Below, piece by piece: positions 1 through 13,870 of a stretch of DNA of 64,000 nt; positions within the stretch are counted from its first letter, which is position 1; each line of letters starts with the position of its first letter. Under the pieces are notes generated by a model. It was not told the origin of the DNA, ran no database searches, and saw only the letters and a program-made list of their open reading frames with translations. The DNA is from Montifringilla adamsi. Lineage: Eukaryota > Chordata > Aves > Passeriformes > Passeridae. Made by a program: the position numbers and the translations under genes. Location of the stretch: the NCBI GenBank assembly GCA_017590115.1, contig JAGGNK010007004.1, positions 11,493,296-11,557,295 of the forward strand, in the 5' to 3' direction.

Positions 1-3000
1 GCCTCGGAGATGTTTTCAGCCTCTTCTGTTAAAAAGACACCTGGAGGATATTAAGAAAATAAAGCAAGCAACCAGCTTTAAACACTTCAGGGAAACTGTC
101 TCTGGTTTTGCAGGCAAAAAAAAAAAAAAAAAAAAAGTTTTAAATTTCTCAAGCATGGAAATTTTCTTTAAAGGAAAAGGATTTCAATGAGCACTGGTTC
201 AAAATATACTGGGAACAAAACACATTCATACTTCTCTAGAACTTGAGGCCCCAAATTGTGAACGAAAACTGCTAGGACACAGAAGAAGAAAGGAAGGTAA
301 GAATGAAATAAGTGAAAACCAACCTGAAATGCGGAATGATAAAAAATATTTAATTACCTCTTTTTGCAAAAAGGTTCCCATAGCTACCTTACAAAAAGTT
401 GGCTTATGAAGGAGGAATTGTGTAGCCAGCAACTCCCTCTTAAGAGGATACTGCTCATTTCCCCCACTCCCTCCCACTGTCCACTCATGTGCTGTTATTG
501 GACATAACTGCTTTTATAATTTACACCAAGGCAACTACTACAGTGAGAGAAACCTGCACCTGAAGAGCCTGAGGCTCTTCACTGCTTTAGAACAGCCATC
601 CTTGTGATAAGCTAGGGACATTTTCTTGGTTTTTTAAAAAAATTTATTCATTATTGAATAATTGCTGCAACCAAGAAACAAAAGGCCCTCTTGGCGATGT
701 ATTAGCAGTGCTTGAGTTCTCCATATGGATCACCCAGCCAGGGTGCTCCAAAGCACTGGCAAGACAATTACTACTCACAGTCCTTCATTAAGGATTAAGG
801 AGTGCTTCAAATGGTGCCATGCCTTTGACAGCACTTTAGTAAAGGAAAAACATCATGCCTGGCTAAGCCAGAAAGCTTGTAAAATGGCCACACAGACAAG
901 ACCTGTAAGGTGACTGTACCTCCACAGTTCCCTGATGACACCACTCATCTCACTGGGATGAGCTCAGCATCGCCAGGTGAAATACCTGGCCCAGTCCTCA
1001 GCTGGGCAAAACATGGGGACAAATCCTGGGAGTGTGGACAGGGACTTCAATCTCATGTTGAACCTGTACCTGCATTACAGAATTAAAGTTCCTCTCGAGC
1101 TCTGCAGCTTTCCTTAGATCACACAGATTTATGAGCCCCACTAAGAAGGCGATGAACAATTGCTTTTTACTTCCTAGAGGCAAGCTCTTTTCTGGATATG
1201 AACCTAGTGACTTGAATCATGCATGTTGCTGTAACTGGCACTGCTGATGTCACACTTCACTTTCTGATGCTTCCTCCCTACTATTCTGAAGAGGAAGGGC
1301 AGGGGAAATCCTGTTCACATGTATATTTCAGGATCATCTTTGCCTGCCTGAACTCACACACTCAACATCAAATTCTAACATTTTAATGCGGTGGCTCAGC
1401 CATGTTTGTTGTAATTAAAGTTTAACAAGTTTTTAAAGCAAGATTTTAAGTTCTACATTAATATTTCACAACATGCTGCATTACCTTGGGCCATGCCCTA
1501 CCAAATACTTTATGCAACTTGCAAAAGCTTTCTGCTCAGCCAGACACTGCAGTTCTCCAAGACACAGCAAAGCAGTGACCTGTCTCCTGCCCTAGGAGAA
1601 TGCACTCCTTCACACAGCCCCTTAGAGCCTCTACTGGCCTTATATTACAGCCAAAAGGTTTGTCCTTGTAAACTGAAGCCTTGGAAAACAAACTACAGGA
1701 TGACATTAAAAAGACACATCAACTTATGTTTTATACCATAAGGATATTTGATCAGTGATGACTGGGCCAGGATCTGCTACTCAGAAATCATACCCAGCAT
1801 CCAGACCCAGCCATGCCATGTGCTCACACAACTTCCATGGAGATTTCCCACCCACCTCTTTTCTTCCACAAAATTGATGAAAACAACCACCACAGACAGT
1901 GGGACCTTAAACTTTACATAAATAGCCAAATTACTCCATATCCCCTTTGTGAGGAGAGTTTTGGCAAGAGGACTTTCTGCCTCCTCTGTCCCACAGATAC
2001 TGCACACCAATTATGATGAGGAGGCAGTGTTTTAGTATCACTACCCCTCTTGAGGGCCAGCTCAGAAATGCTGCCTAGAAAGCAGAAGGGAAGGGCAGGG
2101 AAGAGCACACCGCCTGGGGACAGGACTCTGGAGGGGAGCCCTGCCAAACCTTTATCAGCCTCTGCCACTCTTCCCAGGTGCTCAGAGGTGAAGATCTGCT
2201 GAACCCTTGGCCAACCACAACACAAAACCACAAATTAAAATGGGACCTAGAGGCCCTTTTAGCTCTCGCCAGAAGGATTCTGGGGACCCTATGAGGAATT
2301 TTCTATAGGCAAGGCCAAATTAGAGGTCTATAAAAAACCACATGCATATTTCATCGGCAGACATGCAAAAAACACCAATAAAAACTAAGCTTTGCCATAC
2401 CAAGCTGCTTCCTGTAAGACTGAGACTGTCTGGTGAGAAAAGCTGTATAATAAATGAACTGGACAAAATGATCATCAAAGATCAACATATTGATGGACTC
2501 ATTTGGAAATGAATTAAATTCATACTGATGAGTCTAGCACTTTGTTTCAGCCAGTTTTGTTAACGAGGGCAGCTTTGATTAATGCAATGATTGCACTGAA
2601 CTTCAACCTGCTCAATATTTTATTTCTTCATATTCTTGCCTCTGTTTGAAGGACAATGGCTTGTTAAGCATGGGTAACCATGCACTGAGGAACTGCTGCA
2701 CCACTTGAGACAGGTTTCCAAGAGAACAGGTTACACCAACTCCCTTTTGGGGCAATCCACACCTGCTGCTACAGTTTATTAGACTACTGGAGAGGTCCAG
2801 CATCTTCCTGAGCTGGAACAGTTTCCTAATATTGTGTAAAAGAGCAGTAAGCATTTTCTTCAAAAATGCCAAATCTACCTGCTTTAGGAGTCTTCCAAAA
2901 GTTAATCTGGCAGTCTCAATGAAGCAATCCAAATAACATCCTCCACTCTCTCACTTCCAAAAATATTATCAGCTCTGTTGTTTTCCTCTGCCTCTAAACT

Positions 3001-6000
3001 GACTAAACCATTTCCTAAAATAAGGCTACAACTTCCAATAGAGAGGTTCATACAGTCACAGGGATAAACCTCCTCCATCAAACAAACTGAACAAAGTTAT
3101 ACATTAATTATTTCACATGCTGGAGATCAGGAAGAGAAGAACTCAGAGTACACAGAGGACAGCAAAACAAAACCTGACTGATTACAGTAGAGAATGAAAA
3201 GCCATTGCCCATGTCTGCCGTCACAGCATACTGAGCTCAGCAGAGAGATGCACGTGTGCACATACACACAAGTCCCCTACTATTTCAGTATGGAAATCAA
3301 CCTTTCCAAAGGGTTACCATGAAGATGTGTTCCTGCAGGGGGTTATTTCATAACACTGTCCATGAATCACACCCCACAGCAACAGCACATACCAGCTATT
3401 CGATAAGATGGACAATACACCTGACCAGGACAGGAATTCCCACATAAGAGTTAGCCACCATTAGGGGATGACAGAAAGCACTCTGAACCATCTCTGGCAT
3501 GAGGCTGACTCTTTGGCAATCTACACAGACATTGATATGCAGCATAGAACAGCATCTGTAGCTCGAGCTACTTAATAAACACATGGGATTGCTTGAGTGA
3601 GACATCTTAGTTTTTAATTCAGCCTTCCAACAGAATTTAACCCAGTGATACAACATATGGCCACAACTGCAATGAATTGTCTTGCATTAAATTGGTATGT
3701 GTCAAAAAGTAAACCACTTTTCTTCAGAGACGTAGCAAGGTAAAAGAGAAGGCAAAGAGAGTGGTAAGACCTTTCTGGGTTAAGTATTGTGAAGACGAAT
3801 TTCACATAGAAGTTCTCTTCTGAAAGGTATCTACTGTCAGAGCAAGTCCTTGGAAGCCTCTTCCACCACACCTCTCCTTGCAAAACAAGCTTAGAGACCC
3901 TGAGATAAATACCTCCTTTTTGTTAATACTTAAATGCAAGAGCCAAAGATTGGAGGATAAGAAACCTTCTTTTGAAAATTGTTTTTGAAAGAAAGAATTT
4001 CAGACACCGGTGAATGGACAAAGATTTTGAGACTTGTCAAAATCTGCTCCATGCTCCCTGTGAGATTTTCAGCACACTAGTTTGGCTAAGTCTTTTTGTG
4101 CAGTTAAGTGTCCCCAGATAGGACAGTCACAATCAAGTCATACATCTTCCCAGAATTTGCCATGAACGGTTGCAGCTCTCCTGTTCCAGCAGCCAGTGCT
4201 TGTCGATGCTGCAGTAACCATCACCACTGCCAACTCAATCCTCACTCACTGCTCCAGCAGCAGGACAGCTTGTGCAGCCTGTTCCAGAAGCCATCCATCA
4301 CCTTGCAGAACTGTGTGGTATCTGCAATGCATCGACAAAGATGACGCAGCCCTGAAAACCACCACCTTGGCTGACAAGACTCTGCCTGCTTGGATGCTTC
4401 AAAGAGAAAGGAGAAAGCACTGCTGTCTCCCATGAGCTGCTTCTAATTTCACTGAACGTTTCACAGAACTTGGATGTAACTGAGCTCATGCTTCTACAGC
4501 TTTCTGAATAAGATCGGGAAAATGACTCCCCATCAGAGCCATATCACAAGAAAAATGTAAATGCTGTACCCATTTAAGAAACACTGTGATTTTGTCTGTC
4601 AGAGGTTTAACATTAGTCCATCTCTTAGAACAAATATACATATATATATGAGGTAATCCTTATGTGTCATCTATCTCAACAAATCCTCTTAGAAACATTT
4701 ATCGAAAGTACTTCCCATTTATGTATTTTTACTTCTTACATCAGATTTTGAGGTATGGATTTTATATTCAGAGCCTTAAGAAAGTTAAGAACATTATCTT
4801 GACTTATCATGAGCATACATAGAAACAGACAGACAATATAGACACACACAAAAAGACTGATTTCTTGTTTCACATTTCCACAACTTTCTGTTAGTGGACC
4901 AAGAGACAGAGTGAGGGAAAAAGATGCCAAAATTTCTCCTAGTAGCAAAAGTGAAAAGTTTGGAGAGATTTAGAAGATCACTCCTAGTGGAACATTAGGA
5001 CCTGTGGAATAATGAGGCTCTTCCACAAGCATTAGAATTTATTGTTATAATAAACAAAAGAAGTGCCACTGCATATTCTTCATGTGCAAGAGCGCTGGCA
5101 CCAAATGAAGCAAGCTCCTTCGCTCAGATCACTGACTGGACACCTTATGCAGAAGATTACTACAGTTCTCTCATCTGGTGCAGAAAAAATGCACACAAGA
5201 AGCTATCAGGATTCCAGGATTCCTCTTGAAGCTGCGCCTATTGGCCATCAAGGTCATTGTCTCTCACTTGGGACAGTCAGAAATATTAATTGAGTTGCCA
5301 TTAGTGAGTGGAAAAGGGTCCCAGAGAGCTGGGAGTCTGCAGAAACTTCCTTTTCTAACAAACCAGGTTACCTGGGGCTCTTCTGTGATGGGAAAGATAA
5401 CTTGGTCTGCACATGCATCTGTACAGACACACACAGAGTTCCCCAGTGATCTGGAGAAAGAACAGCCACCACCACCCTCAGCTTCCCAGGCACTGTGCAT
5501 CTTTGCTTTGACTTTCAGCACCCCTAACTCATTACTTCTGTTTGATAATCTTTCTTGCCTTATAACCTAAAAAAAAAGCTATCAGGTCTCTTGCTGGTTT
5601 CGCTTATGGCTTAAGCTACAGACTTCTTCTCTACAAATTTCTGCAACTTAGCTTTTCCAAACAGCAGTCTGTATTCCAGCTTTAGTGTGCATTTTTACCT
5701 CAAGCTTTGTATCTGGGCTATTCTAGTACAGAGCATCAAATAAAAGTGAAACTTACTTTAAGTTAGAAAAAGACTTCTGCTCATTGCCTTCTATTCTTCA
5801 CACACACCCAACACCATTCAATTCACTTGAAAGTCATTTCCTCTGTGTCCAACAGGAGCACACACCGTCACCCTTAATCCAGGGCACAAATCACACACAC
5901 CCACAGGGGCACACCCACAACCACAGATAATCTACATCACTCTTCCTCTTGCTGCATTAAAGTCCTCCTTTTTGTTAGGACATCTTACTAATCAGCATTT

Positions 6001-6116
6001 CAGCACAAACAGAAAGCTCTCATTCCAGGACTGGGAAAACAAACACAGCAGAGTCTGTCTGTTTTCTCAAGGAAGTGACAGTCTTCTGTCTGGCTCAGCT
6101 GGTGGAAACTGGGCTT

Positions 6117-6176
6117 GCTTTTCAGAGGCATCTCAAATGTATTCAAATATTATATTCAAATATACCTGAAAAACTG
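6117..6176 (+). repeat. 60-bp inverted repeat, left copy
   Basis: This is the left copy of a 60-bp unit whose reverse complement recurs at 8,986-9,045 with 57 of 60 bases identical. All three differences are transitions, and one of them sits at a CG/CA position. The unit holds a short internal direct repeat, ATTCAAATAT twice. Similarity stops abruptly on the outer side and fades over roughly 20 bases on the inner side. It may be two dispersed copies of an undescribed repeat or the ends of an old 2.9-kb element. Confidence 0.8.
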
Positions 6177-8196
6177 AGGTCTTGGCTTTTTTTACCTTAA
6201 GAACTATGAAGAGCTGGCATTTACCTTGAACCAGAGCAGCATGCATTTGACAAGGTTATTAAAACAATCTTCCTGCTCAGGCTTGAGCCTGTGCCCTCCA
6301 ATTTCCTTCTCCACCTCAATTTATCTTCCTCCATTGTTACAGCAGATGAGGCTTATCAAGTTTATCAAACAAAAACAGCAGCTCCTACATCCACATGAAC
6401 TCAAATGGAAGGCATTCATTTGCATGCCACTCCTCTCCTTCCCAATTCAAGTAACAACTAATTTGGTAGAATGTGAGCTCCCCACTATCTCACCAGGCAG
6501 GCTGGGACTGCTCATCACTGAACTGGTTCAGAACCATCCATTTATGTGTGCAAATGACTGCAGCCTCCATAGCCAATGCTTTCATTGCCTGTACAAATAA
6601 CACATTTTTTCCAGTAGACTGCAGGAATGACAGAACATAAAGCTCCTCAGGACCTACAGTCAGTGCCACATCAGGACTTCAATTTAGGATTTAGGCTCCT
6701 CCACTATAACCCCTATGCTTCCAGACAAAAGTAATGCTCCTTTGCAATGGTATGTAAAAACTCCTGCTTTCCTCCTGCAGCTCCCAACTGATCTGAGTTT
6801 TCCTCCTCCACAGAGGCTTGCTCAGATCAGATGCATTCTCCAGAGCACAGCTTGTCTTGCACAGGCATCCCCCCAGGACAGTGCTGAGTGCACACACAGA
6901 CCTCTGCAGGGAAGAGAATCCCTGCAGAACACAACTCATTTTTGTGTGTTGGACACATACCAAATGTCCCAAATTGACTCAGGAAGAGGAAATGACCATC
7001 ACCACCAAGTCAAGAAGGCATTTCAGTGCTGACTTTCCAGTTCACACAGCATTTGCTCAGCATTTTTCATCACTTCTCTGCAGCTCTGCATGCTGCTGAC
7101 TAGCAAAGGCAGGGGTTGAAACTGCTATGCCAGGGCTTGTTCCAGCTTCGCAAATTCAATTAAGTACAGCAGAAAAAGTTCTCCTCTGATAGAGCCAAAG
7201 ATTCTTTGGCTAAGCTGACTAAATCAACTGCTGTTTCTACAAATGACAATCCCACCATTTTCGTCCTCACTCTTCAGAAGTTTATTCCCTGCAACTCCCC
7301 GCTTTTTTTTTTTTCTTAAGGTGTAGAAAATACAAAGACTACACAAAAAAGATACTGAGGGTCCTACACCTACCACGTCAATAAATTTGATAGGTCCAAA
7401 GCTGCAGTACATACACACTGCCAAAAACCTGGAGTCCACAAATGGACTATAAAGAACTTGGCTTCTCAAACTCAATACTCATTTTAGATATAATCATAAC
7501 ACAGCTATCTAGAAGTACTTGATGCAAATTTTTCTTAAAAAAAACCCTTTCAATTTTTATCTGATCCTCTTAAGCTAATGACTGCACTTCTGTGAAGCTT
7601 CTGTGTCATTTTGTATTTTAGTGAGAATCAAGAAAGTCTCAGCTTTGGAAATTTAAAATTAACTGAATGAAAATCATGGGCTTCCTCAAGCATATTTCCA
7701 AGGGTCCCATATAGGTGTTGGTACTTGACACCATGGCACTGCTGCACCTAAAAGGAGACAGAAGTTTTTCTGCTGCTTGAAAGGAGTTTAGAGACAGCTG
7801 GATGAGCTCACTCCTGGGACATACATTTGATGATTGAACTATCGAGAAAATCATCAGCATCAGCTATTCAAAGTTGCATAGATTACATATCTGGACATGA
7901 CAAGCCCTTCCTTGGCAAACTATTTAAATTCCATTAAACAGCCAGGTAGAGGACCTAGGAGCCTGAATCAGTAGAAGCAGCCTGTGTTTAGACTGCCTAC
8001 TGTGGATCAGCTCTCATCTTCATATAAGAACTGGGTACCCCCTCATTTAAATTAATCCTATTGACCAGGAATGCCATTTTTCTGGGCCTCAGGTCTTTGT
8101 CAGTAGCGTTTTCTACCCTTCCGAGGAAAATCTGGCAAAGGGACAGGCTATCAGCTCCTGCAGCAGAAAGCTCAGAACAGAACCAGGCCACCACAT

Positions 8197-8297
8197 CAAA
8201 GACAGTCATTTACTCCTTTAATTCCCTCCAAAAAAAAAAAAACAAACCAAAGACAGTCATTTACCCCTTTAATTCCCCCAAAAAAAAAAAAAAAAAA
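8197..8297. repeat. Tandem duplication, 51-bp unit ending in poly(A)
   Basis: There are two adjacent copies, 8,197-8,247 and 8,248-8,297. Each starts CAAAGACAGTCATTTAC and ends in an A run (13 and 18 A). The non-homopolymer parts differ at only about two positions, so this is a recent local duplication, probably by replication slippage or unequal exchange between A tracts. Confidence 0.8.
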
Positions 8298-8985
8298 GAA
8301 ATCCTCTTTTCACTGCTGCCTGCACAGCACTGGCTCAGGCACAGTGCTGCGAGGAGAGCCAGGGCAGGGAAGCAGAGCTGGTTGTGCTGCTTGCCAGCTA
8401 ACGACTGTGTTTCCTTCTGCCCAGCAGGGCAGGGAAGCCAGCAAGTCCCTTCTCCCATGCCAGCCCCCAGCACCGAGCCACTTGCCAGGGCTGGGAGCAA
8501 GTCTGGAAAACAGGTTAATTCCAGGAACCGCCCAAAACACAGCACTTCAGCAGTAGGAGTGCCAGTGCAGCCTGCCAGCTCTCTGCCAGTGGCTGGCAAA
8601 CGCTGGTTTGCTGGAGTGTGACAAGATGCCCGGGATGTCTGCAAAGGCAAGCCCTGGGCTGCTGTGTGTGGGGGCAAAGGGAAGGTGCTAGCTTCCTTTG
8701 GCTGCCACCACAGCCTTTAATATGGCATTCAGCAGCAGCATATTAACTCACTTGTCACAATACAGCACTTTCAGCCCCATTTCTAGTGATGCTTCTGTGT
8801 ACCTACACAGCTACAGCAGCCACACCAGTCACTCCCCTTAATAAAATAGAAAAATGCACTGTAAGAGTGTTAGGAAGGACTGCACCAGGAGAGCAATGCG
8901 CTAAACAAATGGGCAGGACCAGAATCCAGGATCTCTTTATAGTGCTGGAGATCCTGTTCATATCCAGCTGTAAACAAGAAAACTG

Positions 8986-9045
8986 CAGTTTTTCAGGTAT
9001 ATTCGAATATAATATTTGAATACATTCAAGATGCCTCTGAAAAGC
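8986..9045 (-). repeat. 60-bp inverted repeat, right copy
   Basis: This is the reverse-complement partner of 6,117-6,176. It retains a CG dinucleotide where the left copy has CA, so the right copy looks closer to the ancestral state at that position. Its outer edge overlaps a perfect hairpin at 9,033-9,051: a 7-bp stem GCCTCTG/CAGAGGC with a 5-base loop. Confidence 0.8.
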
Positions 9046-12000
9046 AGAGGCTTTACTAGTGACATTTGCTAAATCCTGCAGCAGGACGCCTTCCTGCCCT
9101 CCAGACCTGGATTATGCAGCTCTGTGCTTCCTCCAGTAGTTATACATAGAAATAACCCACTAACAGGTTAACACACAGCACATAAATAGACCATATTTGT
9201 CAGCGTGACTAAGCCCTACAGGTCGGCTGGTCACTTCATTTAAGAGACTCTGCAGCAGGCTCACTGCAGGAAAGCAGGAATTTCCACTCTGGATTGTAGG
9301 GGCAGAATACGTTCAGCTGTTTTTCTGCTGTTTTTAAGGGAGCATAAGACAAAACTTCAGCACAAGAGAAAAATCAAATGAAGGCTGAACATTATTTCTT
9401 CTCCTATCTGTGCCTTATATGCTGATGTAGCAGAATAAAGGCAAACAACCTGAAGGCAGCCAGATGTTGCATTTCAGAGTTTGGGTGGGGGCTGAAGAAA
9501 AGAATAGAACCCACTCTAGGGATCAGTGCATGCATTCTGAAATACAAATATTTTAGAAGACGCCAACACATCACTAATGCTATTTGGATGCTCAGCTTGC
9601 CTGAGGGAGGGCAAAAGGGAGTCCTGCTATTAATAAACTGTGCTTAGTTTTGAAATTTAAACCTCAAATATAAGGACACAGCAGTTTTCAAGAAAAAGAC
9701 CCCCAACTTTTTCAGCATGCAAGCTGCATCACTTCTCTACCAAAACTTGCTTTTAGAAACAGATGGCAGCCTGCAAGACCTACAAATCCTTTGTCTGGAG
9801 TGGCAAACTAGACCCTATTGCCCATCAAAGTCAACCGCCACATTGTGAAGCACTGACCCTAACAAATCCATTATGTTTCTTTCTACCACAACGCTAAACC
9901 AAACAAAATGAGTCAGACTTACTAAGAAAGGGTGAGGGATTTTAAATCCCTTTCCCCACCATCCCTGCAAAAATAAAGACAAAGGGGAGAGTCTGCATTG
10001 ACCCTCCACTGATGAGCCCTGCCATGAGAGCTGCCCCCTTGGGCCAGGCTGCCTGAAGGAGGATGGATTTGGGGTTGGAGCATTTATATGGCACAGTGCA
10101 ATGGCTTTGGGATCAGCATGCTCTGTCAGTCAAACTACCCACACAGGCAAAAGTGAATATCCCAAGCAGGAAAGAAAAGCCTTTATGCTGGCTGAATAAT
10201 TAGGTCTGATGTGCTTTGTAGTTTCTCAGCCCTCCCTGTCCAGCTCTGCTGAAGTGCTGAGCAGACAGAGATGGGGAAAGCTCTTCACAGGTACTGCAGG
10301 GAAGAGAATATAAAGTTTTTTCTTGTCTGCCAACTGAATTCAGGCAATATGAAGACACAGGAGCTCATATCAAAAAACTGCTATAATCTTCAGTCAAGAG
10401 AGAAAACAAAAGAGAGGCCTACTGAGGTGGTGATGGATGAGGCGATGATGTGGAAAGGATAGAAAAGCCTTTTCCTTGCTGTGGCTATTTGGTGCATCTT
10501 GACAAAAGGAAACACCCATCAATGGTACTCTCAGCAGACACCTCCCAGCAAGAAACACTTTTATCAAAGAAAAGATCTCTCTCAATAGCAGTGGGTCCAG
10601 TTTATAAACAATTCAAATCACTTTCATCTCACATATCAAAAAACAAGAGACAACAAGAAAGTCAGCATCCTCAGAGCAACAGTTTGGTTGGATTCTTCAC
10701 ACCCTCATAAAAATTGCTCCCCATCCCCCTCCTTTACTGGTTTTCTTCAGCATAAAACAATCTCTCAAGGACATGGCAACAACGACACTGAAATTCAAAG
10801 CATTGAGATCAAACACACGAAGCTGACGCTCATTACGGCTAAATTATGTCACCTATCCAAAGGCTCAAGCTTATTATTTAAGACAATACAACAGTCATTA
10901 ATCACAGCCATTGTGTACTGCTCGAAAGGCGTCTAGAAAGCTAAAGAATACAATGGAGATTTATTATGCTACAGCGCCAGATTTAATTACATGGTTTTCT
11001 CCTCAGCATCTCGCCACTTGTAGTTCACCACCTGTTTGCACCAGAGGACCTGAAATAAAGACGTGCTGCCCTTGCAGCCAGGCACACAAGAGAAGCTTGT
11101 ACTGCACTCTTCTGTGGCTGCTGTAGCAGAACAGACCATTCTGGGGGACGCTGGCAGCCAATTCACTTGTGCTGAGCTACTGTTTTCCTTTCGAAGTTTA
11201 AAATTTCCAGCACCTTTTCATATATGTGCATATGCAGAAAAAGCACACCCTTGAGCCCATGAGCAAGGAGAAACAGGTTGCTGTCTTCTTCCTAAAGCTG
11301 CAGCGCAAAGATCCGTGCCCTCACCACCACAACAATGTATTTAAGCAGTATATCTGTCTGCTGGCAGCCCTCTGAGTTTGCATTTTCTTCTATAAATATT
11401 TAATGTAGAAAAACTGTTCATGTTACCCACTTTGACCAAAGTGTTTTGTCAGCCATGCTCGCCACATGACAATGATGCTCTATTTAACACTGCAGCTGCA
11501 GACAGGAGGATTTGGTTTCAGTTTTATACAATATTGTGAAACTGATGACCTCCTACAAATAAACCACTTAATACATTTTTAAGGAGCCGAATTTAAATGC
11601 ATTAGCAAGACAATTGTCAGTAAGCCACTACAAGAAAGAAAAACAGAAATTTAATTCCTGAATGCAAAAGCCTGCTTAAATTTAACTGCAATTCCTTTCT
11701 TATTAAACCTATTCAGACGGTGAAAATTAAAGACAATCTAGTCTGCAAAAACTAAGCAGCTTCCTGAAACTGTTTCTCTTATAGCTAGAATAATTCCCAA
11801 ACTTTCCAGACCACATCTTGTCATCAGCCCTCAGAGGCCTCTACACACTTTTAATTGAATACACACAGAAGATGATGATGGTTCCGTAGATCACTCGGCT
11901 GGCCCCAAGGGAGGTTTGGTCCCAGCCTCCCTCTAACATAAAAAGACTTAGCATGGTCTAGCAGCAACTAACCAAGAGTCAGTGTTTCACATCTGAAGAT

Positions 12001-13870
12001 AGTAACATTTTTTCAAGTAAAGAAAAGTCAGGGAAATAAAAAGGCCTAAGTAACCCAGCCAGACAAACCCACACAAATAGCTCTGCTACTGTTAGTTATG
12101 CAGAAAGGCACTTTAACATGGAATCACTTAAGCACAGTTTGGAAAAAAATATGTAATATAACAGCGAGAAACTGAGTCAGCAATGTTTATCCTACCCCAC
12201 ATCCCCTGGCCCCCGGGGGTCGTCTCAGTTACCCAGGGGCTCATTAATGCATTCATCTGTTACAAGCTTGCTGGAAGCATGGAGCAATGCCACTTTGGTG
12301 TGAGCAGATTAATCAAGCACAGATTGCCAACCTTCCACTGCAAGGCAATGCCATCTCCTTCTAGGCTATTTCAGCAGGCAGATTCAGCTGGATATTGTCA
12401 TTTACTTCCGACACAACTCATAAATGCCAAGTGATTAGCCATCCCTTGCAGCATCTTTTATTGGAGTTACTCAAAATTTAATGCACTTAATACAGTTTTA
12501 TGCATCATTAGCACTTTAATATATCAGACTACTGATTTTTGTTCTTGACAATATCATCAGAAAGGTCAGAACAGCATTTTAAAACAAAGCATGAGGATGA
12601 GTTGGTTTGTTCTTGAATATAGGAAGGGGGAAGATAAGAAAAGAAAAAGATAGTAAAAAACTCTCTTCCCCAGCATATTCTGCTTCTGTATCTCCCATTC
12701 AGTATATTTTGAAAAAATACAGAAGTGCTTTTCCACAGACACATCTCAGGATGCAATAGTACCAACATAGTCAAGCTCCTACATCCTTTCATTGAGGTTG
12801 AGGAAGGACTTGGACCCTGCAAACAACCATCTGAGAACTGCTATTTATTGCCAAACATAGCTTTGTTCCCGCTGCCTGTTATCACACTGTAGGGGCTGAG
12901 ACTGAGCAAAAAGGACTAAGAATGATGGCTTTAGTACAGCTGTAGGTTTTCACAGGTATTGGTGAACAGCACTAGGAATTATGCAACAGGATGGCAGGAC
13001 AGAAATCATGGTACTCTCATCTGCAGCTCCTTTTGCTCACACAGGCCTGCTAGCTCAAATAGTCCTTCCTTCCTTCCCCCTCAATACCAGGGGTTACCTT
13101 TGCTCCCCACCCCACCAGATGGGCAGGAGGCAGCACATGCTCAGCTTGGATCCCACTCTGGGGCTGCCAATTAGCCTGCCAGGACACCCTCATGGAGGTG
13201 CCTCCCTTGCTTTGGAAAGTTGCTTTAGAAAGCACTGTTGCTTTTCCTGCAGCCTTCGTACTATTGTGTTGCAGCATATGTCACAGTTGAGATGGCCCCA
13301 CAACACACAGAGTATCACCAGACAATTTCAGAAGGCTTTAAGCACTTGCCCAAGCAGAGTAACACCACACCACATCAGAAGGCTTCAGGCACCTGTCCTT
13401 ACAAACACCATGTCACTGCAGAAGGCTGCAAGCATCCACCCTTCTTGTTCTTTAGCCCAACCTTTTACAGTCTTTACCTTACATGCTTTACACCTGTGTG
13501 CCCTCTGTTCCCTTTGGTTGGTGGTTGGTCAGTGCACCTTGGCATTCCATGTCTCATTGCCTTCAATGCTGTTCACCTGTCCTGCACAGCTGTAGCCCAT
13601 TGGGGATGAGGCTCTGTTGCAGCCCCACTCCCAATTAACACAAACTGTGTACCTACACTATTGGAAGGTTAATTAGGATCTCTGCTCTAGCTGCAGAGAC
13701 TTCAAAAAAAAAATCCACTTTCTTTTCCATTCAATTTCTGACAAAATTAAATTGACATGTGCGCTCAGAAGTTGGTAGATAAGATTGGGGGGAGGATAAG
13801 ATCAGTTGCGGGGGTGGGTTGTTATTTTAACTTTATTTTTAATAAAAAGGAAACAAGCCTGGTGTGATCA

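Noticed and set aside
117..136. Poly(A) tail of a processed pseudogene
   Set aside because: The A run has no recognisable gene-like sequence upstream on either strand and no flanking duplication was seen.
8061..8621. 186-codon plus-strand frame in the DENND5B intron
   Set aside because: It runs through two poly(A) tracts (poly-Lys) and a tandem duplication and is overlapped by a 138-codon frame on the other strand.
12981..13595. 204-codon plus-strand frame in the DENND5B intron
   Set aside because: The His/Ser/Pro-rich translation comes from imperfect repeats. There is no domain, and other frames are open over the same stretch.
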